Shown here piece after piece: positions 25,643-32,788 of a stretch of DNA of 35,578 nucleotides. How positions within the stretch are numbered: the stretch's first letter is position 1; each line of letters begins with the position of its first letter. The stretch covers positions 1 to 35,578 of IMG/VR virus record IMGVR_UViG_3300037296_000043; one strand, written 5' to 3'. Below the pieces are notes generated by a model, which was given only the letters and a program-made list of their open reading frames with translations, had not been told where the DNA came from and did not search any database. A program made the translations under genes and the position numbers. The stretch is from a virus.

Positions 25643-28144
25643 ATGGCAGTATCAATCATTGGGCCAAAATTCTACGCATTCGACAACGTCACCGGTAACC
25701 CGCTGGCCTTCGGCAAGGTCTACACCTACCAGGCAGGCACCAACACGCCCAAGGCCACGTTTCAAAGCGAGGATGGCGTCACAGCCAATGCCAACCCTAC
25801 CATTTTGAATGGTGCGGGCTATGCAAATATCTACCTTGACGGCAGTTACAAGGTAGTCGTCAAAGACGCTGATGATGTTGAAGTGTGGACTTCTGATCCT
25901 GTTACTGATCCTTCCGGACTGCAAAAAGAATGGATCAATGAGCGTGCGGCAACACAGGTATCACCTACGAGCTTTTCTATTGTAGGAAACCACACAGACG
26001 TTTATACCGCAGGAAAAGCGTTGCAGCTTGACGATGCAAGCTACCTATACGGGTATGTCGATAGCGTTACCTACGTTGGCGGCAATACAGTAGTAGAGGT
26101 TCTATCGGACGATCCTTTAACCGGATCTTTGACCCGATCCTGGACCGGCATCGTAGGCATGAATAGCTTGCCTCAGTTCCTATCGGGGAGCTCTGAAAGC
26201 CTGCAAGACGCAGTAAAAAAGCGGGTAATTCGCGTAACAAGCGTAGCGGCAATGGTGGCGATAGATGCCCCCATAGGTGCGGCAATACAAACGCTTGGTT
26301 ATTATTCTGCGGGGGATGGCGGTGGCAACACCTATCAAGTTGTAGCTGGCGGAACAGGAACCGCAGACGGCGGCAGTTTTATTGATCTTGATAGTGGCTT
26401 GCAATCAAAAGGCCTATTTAAGGGAAAAGAAAACGTAAGACAATTTGGGGCTCGGGGTAACGGCCAAAGTTCCCAAAATGAAGATACTCTCGCGATTGAT
26501 GCGTACTTTCAATATATTGAAGATAATCCAAGCAAAGATGCTCAATCATTAAATGGTGCAAGAGGAATATTTTTATCTTACGACGCTGTTGTTATGCGTT
26601 TTCCAAGAGGTGATTATTATTATAATGGTTTAGGCTACACCCCTGTAGAAAATAAAGTAATTGTTATAAAAGGCGATTCTCCCGATAGTTCTAGCATTTC
26701 AATAGTCTCAGATGTTCACTTTACTAATCCGAAAAATGCAAGCAAAGTAATGTCCTATGTTGAGTTTTCAGATATAAAAATAGTAGGTGGGAGGGGAGCT
26801 TTTTTCAATGAAAAAACCGACGTTGTAAATGTTGCACACGGAAAGCGGGTATATAATTGCGTATTTAGCGGGTATACTTCTGTGGCTTTTGGCACAACAC
26901 AGGGATCAGATGCTAGATGGGCAATTAAACAAACTGTTTTTGACGGGGGCAATGTCGGAACTCCTGTTGGCCTTTTGCTAGGCAGCGAAATTGCAGAGCC
27001 TGATATTGGTGGGTGCAACACATTCTCAGGTAATAAATACGATATTATAACAGCCAATGACGGGATTTCTGAGCTTATTATAGGCCCGTCTAATACCTTT
27101 TTTAATACCGCTTCTAATAATATAAAAGAGGCAGATGTATGGTTTCAGCCGGGAGATATTAAACAAGGACTTGCTTCTAAATTATTTGGTAACAGGCACT
27201 CTAATGAAAACTTAGACGTAACAAGACCTAACATACTAATTGCAGATCGAGACGGGTCGACAGCTTCACACGTGTTTACTCATCTAACCACGCTATCCGC
27301 TGGATTTTTAAAAGGAGTAACAATACAAGACTGCTCGCTTAATAGCTCATTAAACCCGTCAACCGGTTCGGCAGCCATTGGTTACATACTATCTTATGCA
27401 AATAAAGTATCGGGGCTTAGATTTGTAGGTAACCAGATTGGTCAGTGGCGACCCGAAATAATCACTTATGCGTCGGTGGTAACAGCAGCCGATGTAGATA
27501 CGGGCGGAGCTTACACTAATTTTGCAAAGCTAAACCTTTCATTTTTTGGAGGTAATTCTTACAAACCTATTAATATTTCAAACATTGCCGGCGCGGGGAT
27601 TGTTGAGTATGAAAACAGAACCAACACTGGCGGGCACGGTATGCTCGACACGGTGTCTGATGGCACTGTGGGTCTTTCTTTAATTCACGCAACCTCTGAC
27701 CCAAGGGGGTGGTTAAAAGGGGGGAGCGTGACGTCAGCAAGCGCAACAGATGCAACGGGGGGTGTTGATGCGGGAAAATTTACATTCGGTGCTGATCAAC
27801 TAATTGCTGCAAGCTTAAATAGAGCTAACATTAAGCCCGGCTTTACTATGTTTATAGAGGGGGACGTTAAAAAAAGTGAAACAACCTCCCTTAGAGCTAT
27901 ACAGCTTGAGTATACCATATATGGAACTAAATTTAGTTACACGTTAGCACTTACGGATGAGTGGCAAAGGTTCCGAGTACCCATAATCTGCGCTAGCGGA
28001 AATCATAGCAGCGGAACGTTTTCCATAGTATTTGCACCGAGACTTTTTTTAGATGTCGGGGTAGAAGATAGCTTTCTTCTCGGTCGCTTCTGTTTGTATA
28101 ACAGCCAAGGCCCGGTCCCGTATTCTGTGTCAGTTATAACTTGA
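25643..28144 (+). CDS. Tail fibre or tailspike, receptor-binding protein
   Basis: The 833-residue protein is in the P22 gene 9 slot. Residues 1-95 (FYAFDNVTGNPLAFGKVYTYQAG, NGAGYANIYLDGSYKVVVKD) resemble the head-binding domain that attaches spikes and fibres of this phage group to the tail. Residues about 265-680 have the regular short-strand pattern of a parallel beta-helix, starting ENVRQFGARGNG. The last 150 residues look like a carbohydrate-binding or tip domain. It would recognise and perhaps cut host surface polysaccharide; no catalytic residues can be assigned. From about 26,450 on the DNA is clearly AT-richer than the start of the gene, a sign that the distal part was swapped in. Confidence 0.82.
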   Translation: MAVSIIGPKFYAFDNVTGNPLAFGKVYTYQAGTNTPKATFQSEDGVTANANPTILNGAGYANIYLDGSYKVVVKDADDVEVWTSDPVTDPSGLQKEWINERAATQVSPTSFSIVGNHTDVYTAGKALQLDDASYLYGYVDSVTYVGGNTVVEVLSDDPLTGSLTRSWTGIVGMNSLPQFLSGSSESLQDAVKKRVIRVTSVAAMVAIDAPIGAAIQTLGYYSAGDGGGNTYQVVAGGTGTADGGSFIDLDSGLQSKGLFKGKENVRQFGARGNGQSSQNEDTLAIDAYFQYIEDNPSKDAQSLNGARGIFLSYDAVVMRFPRGDYYYNGLGYTPVENKVIVIKGDSPDSSSISIVSDVHFTNPKNASKVMSYVEFSDIKIVGGRGAFFNEKTDVVNVAHGKRVYNCVFSGYTSVAFGTTQGSDARWAIKQTVFDGGNVGTPVGLLLGSEIAEPDIGGCNTFSGNKYDIITANDGISELIIGPSNTFFNTASNNIKEADVWFQPGDIKQGLASKLFGNRHSNENLDVTRPNILIADRDGSTASHVFTHLTTLSAGFLKGVTIQDCSLNSSLNPSTGSAAIGYILSYANKVSGLRFVGNQIGQWRPEIITYASVVTAADVDTGGAYTNFAKLNLSFFGGNSYKPINISNIAGAGIVEYENRTNTGGHGMLDTVSDGTVGLSLIHATSDPRGWLKGGSVTSASATDATGGVDAGKFTFGADQLIAASLNRANIKPGFTMFIEGDVKKSETTSLRAIQLEYTIYGTKFSYTLALTDEWQRFRVPIICASGNHSSGTFSIVFAPRLFLDVGVEDSFLLGRFCLYNSQGPVPYSVSVIT

Positions 28145-28262
28145 ATACCAATCATGAAAATTAAAAAAAAAGTAGTAATTTACGTCGCCGCGACGCCGAC
28201 CGTACTGGGCATTGGATCTGCATAGATACGCCGCTAACACGCGGAGGAAAGAGGGGTATAGA
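28145..28262. other. Intergenic stretch after the tail fibre
   Basis: No convincing gene. A 23-codon frame at 28154-28225 encodes a Lys-rich start and a hydrophobic tail but lacks a ribosome binding site. An A-rich run (28157-28170) and a short palindrome follow (see the terminator entry). Near the right end, GAGG-rich sequence is the ribosome binding site of the next, truncated gene. Confidence 0.4.
28157..28195 (-). terminator. Possible terminator for leftward transcription
   Basis: Read on the minus strand, the stem CGTCG-CGG-CGACG (28195-28183) is followed about 12 nt later by a run of T (opposite the A-run at 28162-28170). The place, at the end of the leftward operon, is right. The gap between stem and T-run makes it a weak candidate. 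Confidence 0.3.
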
Positions 28263-28388
28263 ATGATCTATGCCCAACATTTCAGCCAAAAAGAGTTTAG
28301 GAATTGGGCCGGAGACATGAGCGCGCGCCTAGTCACCATGCTGGACGTGCTCAGGTTTCGCATTAGCCAAAAGCCAAAAGCTGGTTAA
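28263..28388 (+). pseudogene. Truncated start of an M15-type peptidase gene
   Basis: A 41-codon frame with GAGGGG 6 bp before ATG encodes a start (FSQKEFRNWAGDMSARLV, then TMLDVLRFRIS) that closely recalls the N-terminus of phage M15 (D-Ala-D-Ala type) peptidases, where the conserved helix is followed by a His/Asp zinc domain. Here it ends after about 35 family-like residues; the last five codons and stop come from the neighbouring remnant. The catalytic part is missing, so it should be inactive as an enzyme. The family match is from memory of the pattern. Translation of the short peptide remains possible because the ribosome binding site is intact. Confidence 0.55.
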
Positions 28389-28454
28389 TGGCGCTATCTG
28401 CCTGATCCTCGTTCTCAAATGTTCGGGACAGGCCAGCAGACATTGAACGCGGCT
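28363..28454 (-). pseudogene. Remnant of a second DUF1367 gene (C-terminus)
   Basis: Read leftward into the stop at 28365-28363, the frame ends RTFENEDQADSAINQLLAFG. The intact DUF1367 protein encoded at 29089-29691 ends RAFPDEHEAQNAIDQLLQFG. They share 12 of the last 22 residues and an identical relation to the stop. The DNA is much more diverged than a fresh duplication would be, so this is the tail of a different DUF1367 allele. It is out of frame with the HNH gene, whose stop it follows directly. Its other end abuts the truncated peptidase gene. Confidence 0.6.
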
Positions 28455-28994
28455 TTACACCAATCCCATCATTTTGTTGGTCAATGCGTATTCGCCAAAC
28501 GCGACAATGGCAACTTCGTCATAAGCCTTGGCAGCTTCACGAGGGCAGTCAAAATTACCTATCTGCCTTACCGTTCCTGAAATACCAATTCTGGCACGAT
28601 ATTTACCTTCACGGCGATGGAATGAAACACCCTTAAATCCCGATGTGTTGCCGCGCCTAACGTTAGTGTTAGCTCTATTGTGTTTCATACTGGCGCAGCG
28701 CAGGTTGTCCCAGGCGTTATTTGTCTTAACTCGGTCTCTGTGATCTACCGTAGGCGGCACTGACCCTGTCATGAAAAGAAACGCCAAGCGGTGAGCCAGG
28801 CGACCCTTTCCATCAATCCATATTGAAATGTATCCCTGATTAACTGTGCCAGCTGGCTTTCCAGAAAACCTGGCGTTCCAAGCGTAACAGATCCAATTGG
28901 CTTTAAAGTCTGATGGTTTTCGTTCGAGCCATGTAAACTCGCCCGTTTCTGGATTGTAATGCAGTAGGCTTTTGATTCGCTGAATCGTCAACAT
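28455..28994 (-). CDS. HNH homing endonuclease with AP2 domain
   Basis: The 179-residue protein has an N-terminal DNA-contact region, an HNH nuclease core (RLAHRLAFLFMTG, VDHRD with His85, DNL with Asn97, and KHNRAN with His105), then an AP2-type DNA-binding domain at 118-171 (SGFKGVSFHRREGKYRARI and EAAKAYDEVAIVAFG). Such HNH-AP2 proteins are free-standing homing endonucleases that spread by cutting homologous sites in related phages. It stands at the end of the leftward operon, 94 bp after the DUF1367 gene, and is bordered on the other side by a remnant of a second DUF1367 allele. GAGGG precedes the ATG. Confidence 0.9.
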   Translation of the reverse strand: MLTIQRIKSLLHYNPETGEFTWLERKPSDFKANWICYAWNARFSGKPAGTVNQGYISIWIDGKGRLAHRLAFLFMTGSVPPTVDHRDRVKTNNAWDNLRCASMKHNRANTNVRRGNTSGFKGVSFHRREGKYRARIGISGTVRQIGNFDCPREAAKAYDEVAIVAFGEYALTNKMMGLV

Positions 28995-29088
28995 ATCTCT
29001 ACCCTCAGAGATTCCCGAAATATGAATGCGGCAGTACGCTTCGGGTGACGCGCACGTTCGGTAGCTGGCCTAGCCGCACAAATCGAGA

Positions 29089-29691
29089 CTATCCGAATTG
29101 TAAGAGCTGATCAATGGCGTTTTGGGCTTCATGCTCGTCTGGAAAAGCCCTATACAATACGAACCTCCATATTACAGAGAAGCAACGCCGGTAAAAGTCA
29201 CGGAACCCATCTTCGTCAAGACTGTTGAAGTTAATGCTTCGTGTGCGCTTCACCACACCTCGTGGAGTAGATATCAAATCGTAGTGCCCGGTTTCCAGCT
29301 TTAGCCATTCGAGAAACGCCTCTACAGACTTCTCAGGGGCTTCCATTTTTAATGCTCGCCTATGCTCAAGGTCAGCCATAAATTCACCCTGAGCGCGCCG
29401 TATTGCTCCTGTGTTGCCACCTTGTATGTCTAACCACGATGCAAAGTTAGCGAGCGTTTGCCGTTCTGCCGATGTAACCAGGCCGCCAGGTGGCTCGTAA
29501 TAGTCCATAGCAAGAGTGATAAGGCCACCAAAAAAAAGTTTGTGGTGCTGCAGAGATCGAGCCTTAATCTGTGTAACTGACACGCGCACAGCCTGGCCAG
29601 TCTTAAACTTGCCCATGTGGTCCTGGTCAGCGGCAGACGCCGGCCGCAATGCGCCGTCCTGACCTTTCACCAGCGTTACTTCAATCGGCAC
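29089..29691 (-). CDS. DUF1367 family phage protein
   Basis: The 200-residue protein matches the DUF1367 pattern of lambdoid and related prophages: basic N-terminal region, then the hallmark RSLQHHKLFFGGLITLAMDYYEP, a KSVEAFLEWLKLETGHYD region and the C-terminal FRDFYRRCFSVIWRFVLYR. The family has no settled function; its usual place next to replication genes suggests DNA metabolism. Start is GTG 29691, inside the end of the helicase loader gene (11-bp overlap) with GGGGGA upstream, so translation is coupled. Confidence 0.8.
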   Translation of the reverse strand: MPIEVTLVKGQDGALRPASAADQDHMGKFKTGQAVRVSVTQIKARSLQHHKLFFGGLITLAMDYYEPPGGLVTSAERQTLANFASWLDIQGGNTGAIRRAQGEFMADLEHRRALKMEAPEKSVEAFLEWLKLETGHYDLISTPRGVVKRTRSINFNSLDEDGFRDFYRRCFSVIWRFVLYRAFPDEHEAQNAIDQLLQFG

Positions 29692-30391
29692 CTTTCAGAT
29701 CCCCCATGAGCTTTGCCAGCGTTTCCCGGCCTTTCTTGCGACTGGACTCAGTAACAACGCCCGTTGGATTTCCGTGCTCGATCATTGCAGGCTGCTCATA
29801 AAAATCATGGCCGTTCATCCAGTGGTCAATCATTTCGTCATAAGCCCGCGCCATGGCCTTGGTTGCCTTTTCGGCATCGTTGGTTTTCATTTCGTACCAG
29901 TCAATAAACCGGCTCATGGTATACATGGCAGGGCTCAACCTGGACCGGCGCCGGTTATGATCGCCTTTGCGTAGCAGTGCCATCATCTGGCTTATCGCGT
30001 TGTCCTTGCCTGGTATGCCCGCCTTCTCCTTAGCTGCCTCTATGCACCATGCCACGAACTGACCGGCGCTTGGTGGTCGAACCCATCCGCAGGCCCGAGA
30101 CTGTTCCAAGCCTGCCTGTATCATCTCAATATCACTTACGCCTTTTTTAATAAGCGTCTTTGCCCACTGTCGCTTCGCCGCCTTGACCTCTCCCTCGGTC
30201 GGCCAGATCTCTCGCCACTTAGGAAAGATTTCTTGTAGGCGCTTGAACAATTTGTTGATGACCTTCTGGTCCATTTCCTCAAAGGTTTTCGAAGTCCCCG
30301 GCGTGGGGGTCGAATCCATCGGCCCAGCTTGTGTCGTTTGGGTCTGAGACTTGGACTGTATTTGATTGATAACCTGTGTCATGTCCTGCAT
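29681..30391 (-). CDS. Replication protein P-like helicase loader
   Basis: The 236-residue protein has the core of phage replication protein P: LFKRLQEIFPKWREIWPTEGEVKAAKRQWAK (shown by its ends), SDIEMIQAGLEQSR and WVRPPSAGQFVAWC. In lambda, P brings host DnaB helicase to the origin complex built by O. The first 40 residues are Gln/Ser/Thr-rich and poorly conserved in style. The chosen ATG 30391 has GGAG 10 bp upstream and overlaps the upstream replication gene by 113 bp in another frame. Later ATGs at 30319 or 30274 lack good signals. Confidence 0.82.
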   Translation of the reverse strand: MQDMTQVINQIQSKSQTQTTQAGPMDSTPTPGTSKTFEEMDQKVINKLFKRLQEIFPKWREIWPTEGEVKAAKRQWAKTLIKKGVSDIEMIQAGLEQSRACGWVRPPSAGQFVAWCIEAAKEKAGIPGKDNAISQMMALLRKGDHNRRRSRLSPAMYTMSRFIDWYEMKTNDAEKATKAMARAYDEMIDHWMNGHDFYEQPAMIEHGNPTGVVTESSRKKGRETLAKLMGDLKGAD

Positions 30392-31121
30392 TTTTCATCC
30401 ACTCCGCTTTGAATCCTCGCCAGCCCCTGGTGGCTGCTTCTGCCAGACATTCATCGACCGATATTCCCATTGCCGCCGCTTTGCGCAATTCTTTGCCGAT
30501 CTGGTTCATGGCGGTTTGGCTATGCGTTGCTTTGGCCTTACGCCGTGCTGCAAGCCAATCATTGAACACCTGCTCCGATGGACTATCTGGCCATGACGAA
30601 TAATCAATCGCGGCAGCGGGTGTCTTTGTATTCTTTTGTTTTTTACCTTCTGTATCTGTATCTGTATCTGTATCTGTATCTGTATCTGTATCTGTATCTT
30701 TATTCGTTGGTTTCTCGTTGCCATCCCGTTGCAACGAATCGTCAACGGACGTTGAACGGTCGTTGCCTTTCCGTTTGTTTCCTTCCTGTTTTGACCGCTT
30801 TCTGGCTTCAGCTGACGCCCTGCCAGCACGAACCCGCTGTTCCTGTGCATCCTTTACCGCCTCAAGGTCACGTTCAATTCGGTCGTGTACCCATTCCGTT
30901 CCTGTGTCGTTGAAAAACTCGCTCAACGAAACTTCAACGGTCGTCCAACGGTCGTTGGAAAGTCGGGCAATTCTTGAAAGCCTGTTTTTTGGTATCGGCT
31001 TCCCTGTCTGCCAGTAGTTCATTATCAAAAGCAGGTAGGCGCCATGCTCCTCTGTGGATAGGTGCATTGTGTCGGCCAGGTAATCAGCCACGTACAGCTG
31101 CATGTAAGGTAAGGCCGCCAT
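30279..31121 (-). CDS. DUF1376 replication initiator-like (O-type) protein
   Basis: The 280-residue protein starts with the DUF1376 pattern: MQLYVADYLADTMHLSTEEHGAYLLLIMNYW and PIPKNRLSRIARLSNDRW, a winged-helix type domain found in phage initiators. A basic linker (RKRSKQEGNKRKG) and nine Asp-Thr repeats follow, then a C-terminal helical part (AMGISVDECLAEAATRGWRGFKAEWM) common in replisome organisers. It would bind the origin and recruit the P-like loader encoded next. The gene itself holds the candidate origin repeats, as lambda O does. AAGGAG is 5 bp before ATG 31121. Confidence 0.75.
   Translation of the reverse strand: MAALPYMQLYVADYLADTMHLSTEEHGAYLLLIMNYWQTGKPIPKNRLSRIARLSNDRWTTVEVSLSEFFNDTGTEWVHDRIERDLEAVKDAQEQRVRAGRASAEARKRSKQEGNKRKGNDRSTSVDDSLQRDGNEKPTNKDTDTDTDTDTDTDTDTEGKKQKNTKTPAAAIDYSSWPDSPSEQVFNDWLAARRKAKATHSQTAMNQIGKELRKAAAMGISVDECLAEAATRGWRGFKAEWMKNAGHDTGYQSNTVQVSDPNDTSWADGFDPHAGDFENL
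30651..30704 (-). repeat. Nine tandem TGTATC hexamers (Asp-Thr codon pairs)
   Basis: Nine perfect copies of TGTATC (GATACA on the coding strand) run for 54 bp and encode (Asp-Thr)9 in the linker of the DUF1376 protein. Perfect copies imply recent slippage or selection. Since the unit is 6 bp, changes in number keep the frame and only alter linker length. Confidence 0.95.
30732..30957. repeat. Two 34-bp iteron blocks, candidate replication origin
   Basis: Blocks 30732-30765 and 30924-30957 match at 29 of 34 positions without gaps. Each holds three CAACG-type units at an 11-bp step (about one helical turn); the last units form dyads such as CAACGGTCGTTG (30946-30957) and CAACGGACGTTG (30743-30754). 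The blocks are 192 bp apart, lie inside the initiator-like gene and are followed by the hexamer run. Lambda's origin is likewise a set of dyad iterons within gene O. Origin activity is inferred. Confidence 0.6.
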
Positions 31122-31123
31122 GG

Positions 31124-31348
31124 TTACTCCTTCTCAGGATCGAATTCACCAAGGGCCACATACTCAGAAAGTGACAGACCGAATAGATCCGCCATTTTTT
31201 CCATTGTGCCCTGGGATGCGTTTGGACTATTCATTATCAGGCTGGCCCGTTGCGGGGAAATCTTCAGCTGTTCCGCCAGCCAGGCCCGCCCTTTATTTCG
31301 CTGCACCATGCCGACCTTTGCCGCCCTGCCTGCATGAAAACATGCCAT
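31124..31348 (-). CDS. Cro-like helix-turn-helix regulator
   Basis: The 74-residue protein is mostly one XRE/Cro-type helix-turn-helix domain: RAWLAEQLKISPQRASLIM with the turn at about ISPQR, then TMEKMADLFGLSLSEYV. Size and operon position (first gene of the replication operon) fit Cro rather than a full CI repressor, which would carry a dimerisation or peptidase domain. I chose ATG 31348, which has AGGAG 8 bp upstream; the frame runs open for 20 more codons through the promoter region. It probably binds the intergenic region at 31349-31471. The next gene begins 2 bp after its stop. Confidence 0.75.
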   Translation of the reverse strand: MACFHAGRAAKVGMVQRNKGRAWLAEQLKISPQRASLIMNSPNASQGTMEKMADLFGLSLSEYVALGEFDPEKE

Positions 31349-31471
31349 AACTGATACTCCTATATTATTGATGTGTCTTACAGTAAATAAATAATGGGGC
31401 GAAAGCAATCAAAAGGCTTGCACGGCCTGTAAATGACTTGTAGAGTTTGGGGTGTCGAAACGGAGGTGGGC
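31349..31471. promoter_or_regulatory. Divergent early promoter and operator region
   Basis: This 123-bp AT-rich gap separates the leftward replication operon from the rightward operon. Rightward: TTGCAC (31418-31423), 17 bp, TAGAGT (31441-31446). Leftward: a TTGATT with a TATTTA 17 bp on is possible but weak. A 9-bp palindrome TTACAGTAA (31378-31386) and its partial inverted copy CTGTAA (31427-31432) are candidate operator sites for the Cro-like protein. Confidence 0.5.
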
Positions 31472-31648
31472 ATGACAAAACGCAAAGCAATCCTGATAGC
31501 AACAGTCGTTTTAATCCTTGGCCTGGTTGGGACAGCCGACTACGAGGACGAGCTAAAAGCGCAAGAGCACTACTGCAACATGGTCGAAGAAGGCACCTGG
31601 CCAGCATTCAACCCCAAAGCCAACTGCGATATGGAGTATGGCAAATGA
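31472..31648 (+). CDS. Small membrane-anchored protein of unknown function
   Basis: The 58-residue protein has a basic start (MTKRK), one hydrophobic helix (AILIATVVLILGLVGTA) and a 35-residue acidic tail with two Cys (HYCNMVEEGTWPAF..ANC). It is predicted to be an inner-membrane protein with the tail outside the cytoplasm. The two Cys could form a disulfide there. It opens the rightward early operon. ATG 31472 has GGAGG 5 bp upstream and is preferred over an ATG at 31433 that lies in the promoter. Function not recognised. Confidence 0.7.
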   Translation: MTKRKAILIATVVLILGLVGTADYEDELKAQEHYCNMVEEGTWPAFNPKANCDMEYGK

Positions 31649-31944
31649 AAAGCACCATTCCTGAAACCGTCAAAGTAACCCTGCACATCCACCATTCCCC
31701 CCACGGTAACGAGCCATACGTGTCAACCAGTGACATGAGTGAGTACGGTTACATTCTCATGGGTACCGACACCGTGATTATCACGATCCCTGACGTTGAT
31801 ATTGTTCAAGCGGAAATCGACATGCTGAACCGCCAGACCGCGAAGGTGCGTGAGGAATTTGGCAGGCAGCTTGCGATTCTTGATCGCCGAATCAGCGAGC
31901 TGACCGCATTGGAGTACAAGCCGGAGGAAAGCGACAGTGAGTAA
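31645..31944 (+). CDS. Unknown early protein, 99 residues, coiled-coil end
   Basis: The product begins MKSTIPETVKVTLHIHHSPHG and contains a short beta-rich part (GYILMGTDTVIITIPD) followed by a helical, heptad-like end (EIDMLNRQTAKVREEFGRQL). ATG overlaps the preceding stop (ATGA) and has GGAG 7 bp upstream. A longer frame from 31447 is open only because it crosses the upstream gene. The gene is coupled to both neighbours, so a role in the same early recombination program is likely but unspecified. Confidence 0.6.
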   Translation: MKSTIPETVKVTLHIHHSPHGNEPYVSTSDMSEYGYILMGTDTVIITIPDVDIVQAEIDMLNRQTAKVREEFGRQLAILDRRISELTALEYKPEESDSE

Positions 31945-32788
31945 TTTGGACCTGTGGAAATCCGTCGAAGAAACCGCGCCAGGCTACACCAAGACTGGCG
32001 ACCTGGACGGCCGGAAAGTGACCAGCATCAACGGCACTTACATGGTGAAGCGCGCAACAGAGGCGTTTGGGCCAATCGGTAAGGGCTGGGGCTATGAGAT
32101 CGAGGACGAAGTATTCCAGCCGGGCGCTACGATTACGCACGGCGGCGAAAAGATCGGTACCGCGATCATGCACACGCTCAAGGTGCGGCTGTGGTACATG
32201 CAAGGCCGACAAAAATGTGAGGTGGTTCACTTTGGCCACACGCCCTATATCCGGGGCACGCACTACGGCGCCATGACCGACTTTGACGCTCCCAAGAAAT
32301 CCCTGACGGACGCCATAAAGAAATGCCTGTCCATGCTGGGATTCAGCGCTGACGTGTTCCTGGGCATGTACGACGATACCAATTACGTCGAAGCCGCGAA
32401 GATCAAAGAGAACGTGCGCAACGCCGACGATGCTGAAGAAGAAATGGTGAAGGCGCGCACAGAGTTCAGCAAGTGGCTGAAGCGGGAAACCGAAACCTAC
32501 GCCATGGTACCGAACGCTGCACCTCTACGGCTGATGTATCAAGGCCATCTAAGAAAAGCCGATCGCCAGTGTGCAGTGCTGGGTGTGGACTTTGAAAAGG
32601 TGAAAGCCCGGATTACAGAGGCGTACAAAGCGCAATACGACAAGCTGGTACCGGACGTTGACCTGGTTTGTCACGAGTGTGGAACCCCGGGCACTGGCAA
32701 GCCTCACAGCAAGTGCCCGGATTGTGGAAACGCAAAAAGAAGCCCGGCAGAACCGGGCGAAAATGCACAACAAAAGGAAGGAAAATAA
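31937..32788 (+). CDS. Rad52-like single-strand annealing protein with zinc ribbon
   Basis: The 283-residue protein recalls phage Rad52/Sak-type annealing proteins. It has an N-terminal region with NGTYMVKRATEAFGPIGKGWGYEI, then the family-style KKSLTDAIKKCLSMLGFSADVFLG helix. It ends with a Cys4 zinc ribbon (Cys245, Cys248, Cys260, Cys263). Such proteins coat single strands and pair complementary DNA, working with an exonuclease. Here a coiled-coil partner and a DnaQ-type exonuclease follow. Start is GTG with GGAGG 9 bp upstream; the gene overlaps its neighbours by 8 bp and 1 bp. Family assignment is by pattern and could be refined by a profile search. Confidence 0.65.
   Translation: MSNLDLWKSVEETAPGYTKTGDLDGRKVTSINGTYMVKRATEAFGPIGKGWGYEIEDEVFQPGATITHGGEKIGTAIMHTLKVRLWYMQGRQKCEVVHFGHTPYIRGTHYGAMTDFDAPKKSLTDAIKKCLSMLGFSADVFLGMYDDTNYVEAAKIKENVRNADDAEEEMVKARTEFSKWLKRETETYAMVPNAAPLRLMYQGHLRKADRQCAVLGVDFEKVKARITEAYKAQYDKLVPDVDLVCHECGTPGTGKPHSKCPDCGNAKRSPAEPGENAQQKEGK

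Noticed and set aside
25652-25924. Minus-strand frame opposite the fibre head-binding domain
   Set aside because: No ribosome binding site, no recognisable product, and the plus-strand frame matches a known domain type.
28154-28225. 23-codon hydrophobic peptide gene
   Set aside because: It has a Lys-rich start and hydrophobic end like a tiny lysis peptide, but no ribosome binding site and it runs across a palindrome. Support is too weak for a gene call.
30506-30913. Open frames on both strands across the TGTATC tract
   Set aside because: A perfect 6-bp repeat has no stops in several frames, so long frames appear by chance. Products are Leu-Tyr or Ile-Gln runs with no signals; only the DUF1376 frame fits the operon.
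30651-30957. CRISPR array
   Set aside because: The hexamers have no spacers and the 34-bp blocks occur only twice, within a coding gene. No cas genes are present.
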